Shown piece by piece: positions 16,977-25,192 of a stretch of 52,583 nt of DNA. This stretch comes from Levilinea saccharolytica (GTDB lineage Bacteria; Chloroflexota; Anaerolineae; Anaerolineales; Anaerolineaceae): assembly GCF_001306035.1 (NCBI RefSeq), contig NZ_LGCM01000023.1, positions 1 to 52,583 on the forward strand. Reading direction: 5' to 3'. The position numbers and the translations under genes were made by a program. The notes under the pieces are model-generated. The model did no database searches. It worked only from the letters and a program-made list of their open reading frames with translations, and was not told the DNA's origin. How positions within the stretch are numbered: position 1 is the stretch's first letter; each line of letters opens with the position of its first letter.

Positions 16977-18368
16977 TTACTTGCCCAGGGCAGCCGTGTA
17001 TTCTTCTTGAATCTTGGCCACAACTTCTTCGGGGGTCAATTCTTCGGTGATCAGTTTGCCCAGCGCGTCCTGCATGATCGTGGACAGTTTGGCGGCTTCC
17101 AGGATGCCCGCGAAGCCCACACCGTACTGCGAAGCCAGTTCCGCCTCGCGCTTCAGCTGCGCCGATTCGGTCACATAACCGTATTGGGCGTCGTTGCGGG
17201 CCGGGATCAGGCTCATGGTCTCGTTCCAGCGGTGGTTGGCTTCCTTGCTGAAAGCCAGCTTCAGCCATTCCGCGGCCAATTCTTTGTTGGGGCTGTAATC
17301 CGCCACCGCCAGCCAGTCATTGAAGGCCAGCACAACCGGCTTGCTGTTGGGGAAGTTGGTCGGATCGCCGTAGAAGGGATCAATGCTCACGTTTTCCCAC
17401 ACAGGGCGGTCAAACGCCGGGGCCGCCCAACCCGAATGGGCCAGACACACCGCGCCGTTGTCTTTCTGGGTCTCATCGTTGACGTCAATCACAGAACCCT
17501 GACCGGTCGGCAGGGCGCCCACCGCGTCAGCAGCGGGGCCGTAGATGGCCTGGCGCATATCCAGCACGAACTGGGTCGCGGCCAGCGCTTCGGGCGAGTC
17601 AAAGTTGGGGGTGCCGTCGGCTTTGTAGAGTTCGCCGCCCAGGGAGTAGTACACCAACAGCCACCACTGCCAGTCGGCCATCGAGCCAGCGTCCACGGGC
17701 ACCAGGGCTTGCTGCACCAGTGAATTAGTGGCGGGGTCAATCTTCGAGGCCTTGCCCGCAAATTCTACCCACTGGGCAAAGTCTTTGGGGGTGCCGCTCG
17801 TCCAGCCAGAGGCTTCCATCAAGTCGGTGCGGCAGAAGACGTAGCGCGGGGCGGTGAAGATGGGCAGACCGCGCAGCTTGCCTTCGAACTTGGCGTTTTC
17901 CAGCGCCGGGCCAAAATTCTTAACATCCGCCCAAGCAGCCTCGCCCAGGTAGGGCTCCATGTCGGCCAGGCTGGCGCCGTAGAGGGTGTTCATTTCAGAA
18001 CCCAGGTTGATGATGTCGGGGCCTTCGCCAGCCGCAAAGAAACCGCTGAAGGTGGTGTCCCAACCGCTCCAGGTGCCTTCGGTGATTTCCACGGTCACGC
18101 CAGGGTGGGCGGCTTCAAAAGCGGGGTTGATGTCGCTCTTCAGCCAGGCGATCGTGTCGGGGGTGTAGTCCAACAGGTAGATCTTCAGGGTCACAGCCTC
18201 GGCCGCGGGGGCAGCGGGGGCTTCGGTGGGGGCGGTTTCCGCCGGGGCCGCGGGTTCAGCAGGGGCCGCCGGGGCAGCGGGTTCGGCCGTGGCAGCCGGA
18301 GCCGCCGGGGCGCAGGCGCCTAAAATCAGGCTGACAAGCATGAACAGCACAAACAATTTGGTACGCAT
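16977..18368 (-). CDS. Sugar ABC transporter solute-binding lipoprotein
   Basis: A 463-residue family 1 extracellular solute-binding protein. The start at 18368 follows AAGGAGAAG. A lipoprotein signal ends at LILGAC with Cys19, followed by an Ala/Pro/Glu-rich linker to about residue 57 that tethers the domain to the membrane. The mature part opens VTLKIYLLDYTPDTIAW and contains the FEAAHPGVTVEI segment common to CUT1 binding proteins. It is the first transport gene of the cluster, 118 bases after the deacetylase gene; that gap holds a motif shared with the operator-like site upstream of the ROK regulator. The ligand is inferred from neighbours to be an N-acetylated amino sugar or its oligomer. 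Confidence 0.93.
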   Translation of the reverse strand: MRTKLFVLFMLVSLILGACAPAAPAATAEPAAPAAPAEPAAPAETAPTEAPAAPAAEAVTLKIYLLDYTPDTIAWLKSDINPAFEAAHPGVTVEITEGTWSGWDTTFSGFFAAGEGPDIINLGSEMNTLYGASLADMEPYLGEAAWADVKNFGPALENAKFEGKLRGLPIFTAPRYVFCRTDLMEASGWTSGTPKDFAQWVEFAGKASKIDPATNSLVQQALVPVDAGSMADWQWWLLVYYSLGGELYKADGTPNFDSPEALAATQFVLDMRQAIYGPAADAVGALPTGQGSVIDVNDETQKDNGAVCLAHSGWAAPAFDRPVWENVSIDPFYGDPTNFPNSKPVVLAFNDWLAVADYSPNKELAAEWLKLAFSKEANHRWNETMSLIPARNDAQYGYVTESAQLKREAELASQYGVGFAGILEAAKLSTIMQDALGKLITEELTPEEVVAKIQEEYTAALGK

Positions 18369-18486
18369 GGAATCTTCTCCTTCTTGGGGTGTGTTCTCAC
18401 TGAATTTTGAGGGTTAAAACCGCAAACAAGGGTGTTGGTTGATCCGTTCGAGGACTGCTCCTTTCCACAGCCTGCCCCAGCGCGCG

Positions 18487-19335
18487 TCAGCTCAGCCGCT
18501 GAATGCGCCCGGTCACATCCTGTGCAAACCGTTGGATAAACGTTTGAACCCACTCGTCTGGGGAAGTGCGGTCTGCATCCATCAAAGGCGTCAAATCCAT
18601 CGCAAACGACAGCCCCGTGGATGCATCCACCTGGTGCGATTCGCTGTAGGTGGCGTTGGCGCGGCGGCGGGCCAGCGAAGCCAGGTCGTAGCGCTTGCCG
18701 CCGCTGATCTGTGAGTCAAAGACTCCCAGCAGGGCCGCCTGCAAACATTCCTGGTCCGACAGGTCCATCATCACCTTATCCGCATCCATCAGCCAATCCA
18801 GCCCGCGCCACACCTCACAGCCGTACAGCCGCTGGGGGCGCTCGGCTGGGGCTAAACTGCGCGCTGCCTCCACAACGCGCAGAGCCACAGCCACATGCGT
18901 ATCGTGCTTATCCGCCAGATTGTGGGTGTAGACCACCTGCGGGCGGCATGCCCGCAGCAGCCCCGAAATATCCTCAATGGCACTGCGCTGGCTCCCATCC
19001 TTAATCACCCGGCTGGGGTAATCCAGCATCACCTGGGCGGCGTATTCCCCCACCGCTGCCGCCTTGCGCTGTTCCTTAAAGCGCACCTCGCGCATCTGTT
19101 CATCATCATAACGTGCATACATCCCGCTGCGCGGCGAGCCGCGCCCGTCTGTCACCACCACACCAGTAAACCAGCGTTCGTCCTGCTGAAAGCATTCCAG
19201 AATCGGCTGGGCCGCCATGATCTCGATATCGTCCTGGTGGGCGGCGATGCACAGGTGAGTGGTGCGCCGCAGCGCCGCTTCCACCGGCAGCCCGTCCGGC
19301 ACAAATACTTCTGCGGTCTCAAGGTTAAATTTCAT
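18487..19335 (-). CDS. PIG-L (LmbE-like) family N-deacetylase
   Basis: A 282-residue protein with the PIG-L zinc signature: IAAHQDDIE (canonical AHPDDxE with Gln for Pro) and THNLADKHDTH, the second ligand group, plus the VVVTDGRGS loop. PIG-L enzymes remove the N-acetyl group from GlcNAc-containing molecules (GlcNAc-PI, MshB and BshB substrates, archaeal diacetylchitobiose). Its start overlaps the kinase gene end by 11 bases and it precedes the sugar transporter, so the substrate is probably the imported amino sugar rather than a thiol cofactor precursor. No mycothiol or bacillithiol glycosyltransferase or ligase is nearby. Confidence 0.85.
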   Translation of the reverse strand: MKFNLETAEVFVPDGLPVEAALRRTTHLCIAAHQDDIEIMAAQPILECFQQDERWFTGVVVTDGRGSPRSGMYARYDDEQMREVRFKEQRKAAAVGEYAAQVMLDYPSRVIKDGSQRSAIEDISGLLRACRPQVVYTHNLADKHDTHVAVALRVVEAARSLAPAERPQRLYGCEVWRGLDWLMDADKVMMDLSDQECLQAALLGVFDSQISGGKRYDLASLARRRANATYSESHQVDASTGLSFAMDLTPLMDADRTSPDEWVQTFIQRFAQDVTGRIQRLS

Positions 19336-20740
19336 GACGTCCCTCCGCCACCTTCAGCACCGGCAGGCTGGCGGCCGCGATGGACTGCCCCACCCGGCGG
19401 CTCTTTTCGTCCGGCAGTTGAATGTGAATGTTTTCCGCCAGCCTCGGGAACTCCGCGCCCAGCACCTGCTGCGCCCCCTCCAACAGCAGTTCCCCGCCCC
19501 GCCCCGAAGTGCAGCGCCCCAAAATGAGCACATGGCGGATGTCGTAAAAATCGGCGTAATGCGCCAGGCCGTAGCCCAAATACACGCCCATGCTCTGCCA
19601 GATCTGCACCGCCCCGCTCTCTCCAGCTTCCAGGCGCGCCTGGGCAGATTTCAGCCGTTCCGCGTCCGTGCAGCCCGTGGGCAGGCTGATGCCGGCCAGG
19701 GGCGCCAGGCGGAAGACGCACTGCTGCGAAAAGTAAGAAGCGCCGCAGCCCCGGTCGCCCGACCATTCATCCACCGCCGCCTGGGGGTTGTAATCCACCG
19801 GCGCGAAGGCCAGCTCATTCAGCCAGCCCTTGATGTACCCTTCTGCGTCCACATACCCGGCTGCCTCGCTGGAGCCCAGGGCGATCCCCAAAATGCCGTT
19901 ATCCTCCAACGACATGGAACCCGCCAGGGCAGTGACGTCGCCGTCGTTGATGATCACCAGCGGCACGCCCAGCTCGCCTTGCAGGCGGTGGAACAGCTCG
20001 CGGATCTCACCCATGCGCTCCGGGGGGATGTTGCGGAACAGGGAAGCCACCATGGGGCGGTTGTCAATGTAAATCCCCGCCGAGCTGCCGCCGATGGCGT
20101 CTACGCGCGGCAGCTTGGAAGCCGCCGTTTTGAGGGCGGTTAAAATTTCTGCATAGTGATAGCTGGGGTCGCGGTGCTTAAACGGCTCCCAAATGACCTC
20201 TTCGCTGTACACGGCTTCGCCGTTCAGTACCGCGCTGACCTTGCGGTCCGAGGCGCCCAGGTCGAAGCCGATGCGCGCCCCGTCCAGGTGGCGGCCCAGG
20301 GGTTTGCTGGTTTCGCATGCCGCGGGCACGTCCTCCGCCCGACAGCAGATCACCTCAAACGGCCGCTCGTACACCTGCGCACCCATGAAGTGATGGTCAA
20401 AGCTGCGCGCCCCCTGCGCCCCGTAACAGGCGGCGATATACGCCCCCACCCGCGCCGGGCCGCCGATATACACGCGGAAGCCGCCCCGCTGCCACAGCAG
20501 GAACTTCACCAGCCGTTCGGCGTACACCAGGTTCTCGGCAGCGCGGGGGTGATCTTCGGGGAAGACCCAGGTTTCATAGCGCGAGAATTCGCCCTGGCTG
20601 CGTTCCAGCCCCACCACCAGCGGCACGCCCACCGCCTGGGCTTCGGAAAGAAAAGCGTGATTGGCCAGCACCGCCGGACGGAAGTTGGGATCCAGCGGGG
20701 GCAAAAGTTTGGGAGTCGGTAAGGTCAAACGCGGCAGCAT
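19325..20740 (-). CDS. ASKHA-fold, ROK-like sugar kinase family protein with N-terminal extension
   Basis: A 471-residue protein. A sugar-kinase/actin-type fold starts near residue 175 with IGFDLGASDRKVSAVLNG (phosphate-1 motif). VIINDGDVTALAG holds the probable catalytic Asp and an LGIALGSSEAAGYV-like phosphate-2 loop follows. It lacks the CxCGxxGCxE zinc motif present in the neighbouring ROK regulator, and about 170 N-terminal residues have no recognised counterpart. No DNA-binding domain is seen. In an operon with a deacetylase, hexosaminidase and SIS protein, it most likely phosphorylates the amino sugar; this is inference. It lies 22 bases after the regulator gene. Confidence 0.65.
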   Translation of the reverse strand: MLPRLTLPTPKLLPPLDPNFRPAVLANHAFLSEAQAVGVPLVVGLERSQGEFSRYETWVFPEDHPRAAENLVYAERLVKFLLWQRGGFRVYIGGPARVGAYIAACYGAQGARSFDHHFMGAQVYERPFEVICCRAEDVPAACETSKPLGRHLDGARIGFDLGASDRKVSAVLNGEAVYSEEVIWEPFKHRDPSYHYAEILTALKTAASKLPRVDAIGGSSAGIYIDNRPMVASLFRNIPPERMGEIRELFHRLQGELGVPLVIINDGDVTALAGSMSLEDNGILGIALGSSEAAGYVDAEGYIKGWLNELAFAPVDYNPQAAVDEWSGDRGCGASYFSQQCVFRLAPLAGISLPTGCTDAERLKSAQARLEAGESGAVQIWQSMGVYLGYGLAHYADFYDIRHVLILGRCTSGRGGELLLEGAQQVLGAEFPRLAENIHIQLPDEKSRRVGQSIAAASLPVLKVAEGRHEI

Positions 20741-20762
20741 GCAAGTTTCCTAATCGTTGGTT

Positions 20763-21965
20763 TTAATCGTTCGTTTTGATGAAGAGCAAATCGTAGTTTT
20801 CCAGCAGCATAAAAGCCGAAGCCCCCAATATGCAAGCTTGAATATCCAGCAGTCCAAAATCCAGGGTGGTCTGCTGCGCCAGGCGTCTCAGCGACACTCT
20901 CGCCGCGGCCGCGCGCACCTGCTCCAGCCAGGGCGCGCCAAAGCAAGCCAGGTCGCCGGTGAGCACGATCTTTTGAATATTGAGCACCCCCACCAGCGCA
21001 GCGATGGCACCGCCCAGGTATTGGGCCGCGTCGCTCATCACCCGCTGTGCCAGGGCATCCCCCGCGCGCCAGGCCGCCTCAATCTCGGCCAGACCCGCCG
21101 CCGGGTTTTGCGCCAACGGGGATTGAGGATATTCGCCCGCCAAAGCCCGCGCCCGCCGCACCACCGCGTGCGCGCTGGCGATGGTTTCCAGGCAGCCGCG
21201 ATTGCCGCAGCGGCACAACGCACCGTCCTCCTGCACCACCACATGGCCAATCTCGCCCGCGCCCCCGCCGTCCCCCTGGAACAGGCGCCCGTGAATGAGA
21301 ATGCCCGCGCCGATGCCGTGCTTGACGGTGATCACAATCAGGTTGCTGTCTGCGGGGTGATCCTGGCCGTACACAAATTCGCCGATGGCGGTGGCCTGGC
21401 TGTCATTTAAAATGGATACCGGCAGGCGGTAGCGCGCCTCCAAAAGCTGGGCCAACGGCAGATCCTGCCAGTCCAGATTGACGGCGTTCACCACCACCCC
21501 CTCGCGCGTGTTCACCAGCCCGGGCGTGCCGATGCCAATCCCCACCAGCGGTTTCCAGCCTTTAGCGGTGAGCTGATCCAGCATCTGGTACACCAGCTGC
21601 AAGGCCTGCACCCCGTCGCGTTCGTTGACCGGGAATTCCAGCATCTCTTTGATCTGCCCGCGCAGGTTCACCACCGCCCCCACAAACTTATCCTTGGCCA
21701 GGTTCAGGCCGATCAGATAGCGCGAATCGGCCACCAGGCTGAGCAGGATGGGGGCCTTGCCGCCGATGGATTCCCCGTAGCCAATCTCTTCCACCAGTCC
21801 CTCTTCCATCAATCCCGTCACAATTTCGGACACCGTGGCGCGGGTCAATTTGGTCAGGCGCGCCACCTCAGCCCGGCTGATGGTCTCGTGATCGAAGATC
21901 AGCTTCAAGACCAGATCGCGGTTGAGCTGCTTGGTTTGCTGATGGGTCGCTTTTTTAGACGCCAT
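20763..21965 (-). CDS. ROK-family transcriptional regulator (NagC/Mlc/XylR type)
   Basis: A 400-residue regulator. The N-terminal winged helix-turn-helix (about 12-72) contains ISRAEVARLTKLTRATVSEI and the wing GGKAP. The ROK sugar-binding domain has GIGIGTPGLV, the conserved ILNDSQATAIGE (Asp188), GEIGH (His241) and the zinc motif CRCGNRGCLE (Cys251, 253, 258). Such proteins bind a sugar or sugar phosphate and release their operator. It is the first gene of the operon, so it is probably autoregulated; an inverted repeat CTTTGTA-N13-TACAAAG lies about 60 bases upstream of its start. Confidence 0.92.
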   Translation of the reverse strand: MASKKATHQQTKQLNRDLVLKLIFDHETISRAEVARLTKLTRATVSEIVTGLMEEGLVEEIGYGESIGGKAPILLSLVADSRYLIGLNLAKDKFVGAVVNLRGQIKEMLEFPVNERDGVQALQLVYQMLDQLTAKGWKPLVGIGIGTPGLVNTREGVVVNAVNLDWQDLPLAQLLEARYRLPVSILNDSQATAIGEFVYGQDHPADSNLIVITVKHGIGAGILIHGRLFQGDGGGAGEIGHVVVQEDGALCRCGNRGCLETIASAHAVVRRARALAGEYPQSPLAQNPAAGLAEIEAAWRAGDALAQRVMSDAAQYLGGAIAALVGVLNIQKIVLTGDLACFGAPWLEQVRAAAARVSLRRLAQQTTLDFGLLDIQACILGASAFMLLENYDLLFIKTND

Positions 21966-22026
21966 AAGGGCTCCGGGGGCGGTAAATTGAGCTGCAAGAT
22001 GAAAAAAAGGGGGTCAAGCCGTTTGG

Positions 22027-22053
22027 CTTTGTATGTTTACTGAATTTACAAAG
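22027..22053 (-). promoter_or_regulatory. Candidate operator of the ROK-regulated sugar operon
   Basis: CTTTGTA (22027-22033) and TACAAAG (22047-22053) form a perfect 7-bp inverted repeat with 13 bases between. The centre contains ACTGAATTT, which recurs at 18399-18407 upstream of the solute-binding protein gene. AT-rich promoter-like sequence surrounds it on the minus strand. ROK regulators commonly bind such AT-rich palindromes. Confidence 0.5.
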
Positions 22054-22156
22054 TCATTTTACAACCATCTGCCCCCTTTTGCAATACCCCATTTTCGTTT
22101 TTCAGTTTAATTTAAGAATCCCTGCCTCCAGCCTCCATGCTTTGCCTCCCTTGGGG

Positions 22157-22162
22157 TACAAT
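22157..22162 (+). promoter_or_regulatory. -10 box TACAAT for the lipoprotein-patatin unit
   Basis: GGGGTACAATCAG, about 70 bases before the lipoprotein ATG. A -35 is not convincing. It is the same GGGTACAATC form as at 1754. Confidence 0.45.
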
Positions 22163-22232
22163 CAGGTTCAGACGCAGCTTTTGACCCCTGGCGCGCGCCC
22201 GCCCTACCCTCTTTCGGGCGCAAGGAGACCGG

Positions 22233-22733
22233 ATGACCCGTTTGTGCGCTTTCCTCACCGCCCTGCTCCTCTGCCTGTCAGCCTGCGCCCCGGAGCCGCC
22301 TATGACCCGCCTCACCCAAATCACTTTCAGCCGCGATTCGGGTTCCATCTTACCCGAGCTGCAGCTGCACGAAGAATACACCCTCACGCGCCAAAACGCC
22401 GCCTTCAGCCGCAGCGGCAAAATCGCCGCCACCCAGGCCAACGCCGGCGCGTGGGACCTGTCCGCCGACCCCGCCGCCCTGGAGGCTCTCTTCACCCAGG
22501 TAGAGGCCCTGCCCTGCGCCAATTTCAAGCGCGTGGAGCCCCCAGACCCGCCGGACGGCGGCGGCACGCAAACTTACACCCTCACCTACGCCAGCGGCGC
22601 CCCCTGCACCCTCACCTTTGACCCCGGCGTCACCTACAGCGGCAGCGAAGCCCTCACCCAGCCCGTGCAGCAGTTCCTCAGCTCGCTCACCCTGCCCGCT
22701 GAGGCCGCTGCCCCCTATCGTCTGGCCCCCTGA
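22233..22733 (+). CDS. Small predicted lipoprotein, unknown function
   Basis: A 166-residue protein beginning at the ATG at 22233 after AAGGAGA. The signal peptide ends in the lipobox LSAC (Cys18), so it should be lipid-anchored outside the membrane. The rest is a small beta-rich domain with an LPELQLHEEYTLTRQNA start, two further cysteines (about 92 and 127) that could form a disulfide, and a VQQFLSSL tail. I do not recognise a named family; similar short lipoproteins with repeated TxTLTY strands occur in this phylum. It precedes the patatin gene by 40 bases and probably shares its transcript. Confidence 0.7.
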   Translation: MTRLCAFLTALLLCLSACAPEPPMTRLTQITFSRDSGSILPELQLHEEYTLTRQNAAFSRSGKIAATQANAGAWDLSADPAALEALFTQVEALPCANFKRVEPPDPPDGGGTQTYTLTYASGAPCTLTFDPGVTYSGSEALTQPVQQFLSSLTLPAEAAAPYRLAP

Positions 22734-22773
22734 CGGCCGTGCTCATCCTATTCCCAACGAACTGGTTTGGCTT

Positions 22774-23697
22774 ATGTGGAATCCTCGTAAACCCAAAAAA
22801 CAACTGGCCTTTGTCCTCAGCGGCGGCGGATCGCGCGGCGCCATGCAGGCGGGCGCCCTGCGCGCCCTGCTGGAAGCTGGCTACCAGCCCGATCTGATCA
22901 CCGGAACCTCCATCGGCGCCGCCAACGGCGCATTCCTGGCCGTCCACGGCTTCACCCCCCAGGGCATCCAAAAGCTGGAAAAAATGTGGGCCGCCACCGT
23001 GGATCAGGATCTGCTGCCCACCAATCTGTGGTGGCAGACCATGCGCACCTTCTTCAAGCGCCCTGTTGGTTTTTCGCAGGACCGCATCCGCGAATTTGCC
23101 ATCGCTGCCGGTCTGGCCCCCAACCTGCGCTTTCAAGACCTCACCGGCATCCGCTTCTTCCCGGTGGCCGCCGATCTCAACTCCGGCCGGCCGGTCGTCT
23201 TCGGCACCCGCCCCGAAGAATGCGTTCTCGACAGCGTGCTGGCCTCCATGAGCCTGCCCCCCTGGCTGGCCCCCCGCCAGGAAGACGGCCGCTATCTGAT
23301 GGACGGCGGCGCGGTCAGCAATCTGCCCATTCAGGCCGCCCTGGAGCAAGGCGCCACCGAGATCATCGCCCTGGATCTATTTGACCCCGATGAGGTCAGC
23401 GATGACAACGCCGGGCTGAAAGGGTTTTTGCTCAAGCTGGATAAAACCGTGGAGGGCCGCCAGGCCGAGCTGGAAATTGAGCTGGCCAAAGCCCGCGGCG
23501 TGCCCGTGCGGCATATCACCCTGGTGGGCGAAAAGCCGGTACCCCTGTGGGATTTTCGCTCTTCCATCGAGCTGATCGAGCGCGGCTACCAGTTGGCCCA
23601 GCAGGCCGCCGCCGAATGGCCCCCTGCACCTCACCCCCGCTGGCAAAAGCTGCGTCTGAAGACCTTTCTGTCCGATCTGCTGGACGCCCTCGATTGA
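22774..23697 (+). CDS. Patatin-like phospholipase (RssA/YchK-like)
   Basis: A 307-residue cytoplasmic or membrane-associated serine hydrolase. All patatin elements are present: oxyanion hole SGGGSRGAMQAG, nucleophile elbow GTSIGAANG and the dyad Asp in MDGGAVSNLP. Such enzymes release fatty acids from phospholipids or acyl esters. The start at 22774 has no obvious ribosome site, so translation may be coupled to the lipoprotein gene; an upstream extension to 22618 is Pro/Ser-rich and overlaps the lipoprotein gene, so it was rejected. A strong terminator follows. Confidence 0.9.
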   Translation: MWNPRKPKKQLAFVLSGGGSRGAMQAGALRALLEAGYQPDLITGTSIGAANGAFLAVHGFTPQGIQKLEKMWAATVDQDLLPTNLWWQTMRTFFKRPVGFSQDRIREFAIAAGLAPNLRFQDLTGIRFFPVAADLNSGRPVVFGTRPEECVLDSVLASMSLPPWLAPRQEDGRYLMDGGAVSNLPIQAALEQGATEIIALDLFDPDEVSDDNAGLKGFLLKLDKTVEGRQAELEIELAKARGVPVRHITLVGEKPVPLWDFRSSIELIERGYQLAQQAAAEWPPAPHPRWQKLRLKTFLSDLLDALD

Positions 23698-23704
23698 CCC
23701 CCAT

Positions 23705-23731
23705 TCCCCCCTGATTTTCAGGGGGGATTTT
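23705..23731 (+). terminator. Intrinsic terminator after the patatin gene
   Basis: TCCCCCCTGA (23705-23714) pairs with TCAGGGGGGA (23718-23727) and is followed by TTTT. Confidence 0.88.
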
Positions 23732-23772
23732 CAGATTCGCCCCTTAAACATTATACAAATAGTATATACATA

Positions 23773-23801
23773 GTGACAGGGGCCCGCGAAAAGGGTATAT
23801 T
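23773..23801 (+). promoter_or_regulatory. Promoter of the FAS1 gene
   Basis: GTGACA (23773-23778), a 17-base spacer, then TATATT (23796-23801). Transcription would start near 23808, inside the tandem repeats that follow. Confidence 0.65.
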
Positions 23802-23804
23802 GTC

Positions 23805-23837
23805 TTTATACAAAGCATTACAAAAGTTCATACAAAC
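23805..23837 (+). promoter_or_regulatory. Three tandem 11-bp repeats at the FAS1 transcription start
   Basis: TTTATACAAAG, CATTACAAAAG and TTCATACAAAC follow each other without a gap, each roughly one helical turn. A fourth TATACAAA occurs at 23752. The position directly after the -10 suits a repressor or phased regulator array; no regulator gene is adjacent. Confidence 0.5.
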
Positions 23838-23864
23838 CTTAACCGTAGGAAATAGGAGACCGAA

Positions 23865-25166
23865 ATGAAAAAGAACCGTGTTGTGTCGCTGATGATTGCC
23901 CTGGTGCTGGTCTTTTCTGCCTTCTTCCAGGCCGCCCCTGCAAAAGCCGCTACGAACACCATCGTGGATGTAGCAGCATCCGATCCCCGCTTTTCCACCC
24001 TCGTCACCGCCCTGCAGGCCGCCGGGTTAGATGCCACCCTGCAAGGCCCTGGCCCCTTCACCGTCTTTGCCCCCACCAATGACGCCTTTGCCAAACTCCC
24101 GAAAGGCACCGTTGACGCTCTCCTGGCGGATATCCCCGCCCTCACCAACGTCCTCACTTACCACGTGGTCGGTGGTAACCTGGCCTCTGGGGACGTGATC
24201 AGCGCCTCTTCTGTGAACACCGTGCAAGGCTCCAAAGCCATCATCCGCAAAGTGGGCAAGAACTATTTCATCAACAACGCCCGCATCATCATCACCGACA
24301 TCCCCGCCGATAACGGTGTGATCCATGTCATCAACCGCGTCATCATCCCCCCCGCCAAGAACATCATGGAGACCATCCGCGAAGACAGCCGCTTTGACAC
24401 CCTCGAAGCCGCCATCGACGCCGCGGGTCTGGCGGGTGTGTTGGAAAGCGCTGGCCCCTTCACCCTCTTTGCTCCCACCGATGCGGCCTTCAAGAAGCTG
24501 CCCAAAGGCACGGTTGAAGCCCTCCTGGCCGATATCCCCGCCCTCACCAATGTGCTCACCTACCACGTCCTGGCTGGGGCTTCCTTCGCCCGCGACGTCA
24601 ACATGCTGATCTCCGCCGACACGGTGCAGGGTTCGCCGGTCATCTTCCGCAAGACCGATGGCCGCCTGTTCGTCAACCGCTCCATGATCCAGCGCGCCGA
24701 CCTGCTGGCCTCTAACGGCGTTATCCACGTGATTGACCGCGTGCTGCTGCCCCCCACCAAAGATATCGTCCAGACCCTCAGCGATGACAAGCGCTTTGAG
24801 ACCCTGGTCACCGCTGTGGACGCGGCCGGTCTGGTGGGCACCCTGCAAGGCCCTGGCCCCTTCACCGTCTACGCCCCCACGGACGCCGCCTTCAAGAAGC
24901 TGCCCAAGGGCACTCTGGAAGCCCTGCTGGCCGACATCCCTGCCCTCACCAGCGTGCTGACCTACCACGTTTCGGCGGATGAGCTTTTCCGCGGCGAGAT
25001 CCGCATGCTGGATACTCTGCCCACCGTCAACGGCGCTGAGATAGATGTGGAGATCAAGCGCGGCCGGCTGATGCTGAACAACGCCCGCCTGGTGCAGAGG
25101 GATATCATCACCACCAACGGCGTCATCCACGTGATTGACGCGGTGCTGCTGCCCCCCGCGCCGTAA
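23865..25166 (+). CDS. Secreted protein with three FAS1 (fasciclin) domains
   Basis: A 433-residue protein. The ATG at 23865 follows AGGAG. A signal peptide runs to about residue 29 (PAKAA cleavage region). Three FAS1 domains fill the rest at about 31-163, 164-296 and 297-430, each with the H1 box GPFTVFAPTxxAFxKLPKGT, the LLADIPALTxVLTYHV helix and an H2 box NGVIHVI. The domains are so similar, also at DNA level, that they look like internal duplications. FAS1 domains mediate adhesion or matrix interactions at the cell surface. There is no transmembrane or sorting tail, so the protein is likely released or bound non-covalently. It is monocistronic between its own promoter and a terminator. 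Confidence 0.95.
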   Translation: MKKNRVVSLMIALVLVFSAFFQAAPAKAATNTIVDVAASDPRFSTLVTALQAAGLDATLQGPGPFTVFAPTNDAFAKLPKGTVDALLADIPALTNVLTYHVVGGNLASGDVISASSVNTVQGSKAIIRKVGKNYFINNARIIITDIPADNGVIHVINRVIIPPAKNIMETIREDSRFDTLEAAIDAAGLAGVLESAGPFTLFAPTDAAFKKLPKGTVEALLADIPALTNVLTYHVLAGASFARDVNMLISADTVQGSPVIFRKTDGRLFVNRSMIQRADLLASNGVIHVIDRVLLPPTKDIVQTLSDDKRFETLVTAVDAAGLVGTLQGPGPFTVYAPTDAAFKKLPKGTLEALLADIPALTSVLTYHVSADELFRGEIRMLDTLPTVNGAEIDVEIKRGRLMLNNARLVQRDIITTNGVIHVIDAVLLPPAP

Positions 25167-25192
25167 CCCCGGGCTCGATCATCACAAATACG

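Noticed and set aside
15870-17723. 617-residue plus-strand frame opposite the permease and binding-protein genes
   Set aside because: It spans two real genes and the hairpin between them; Gln/His-rich composition typical of antisense frames.
24027-25130. 367-residue minus-strand frame opposite the FAS1 gene
   Set aside because: Its repeats mirror the three FAS1 domains on the other strand, so it is a shadow.
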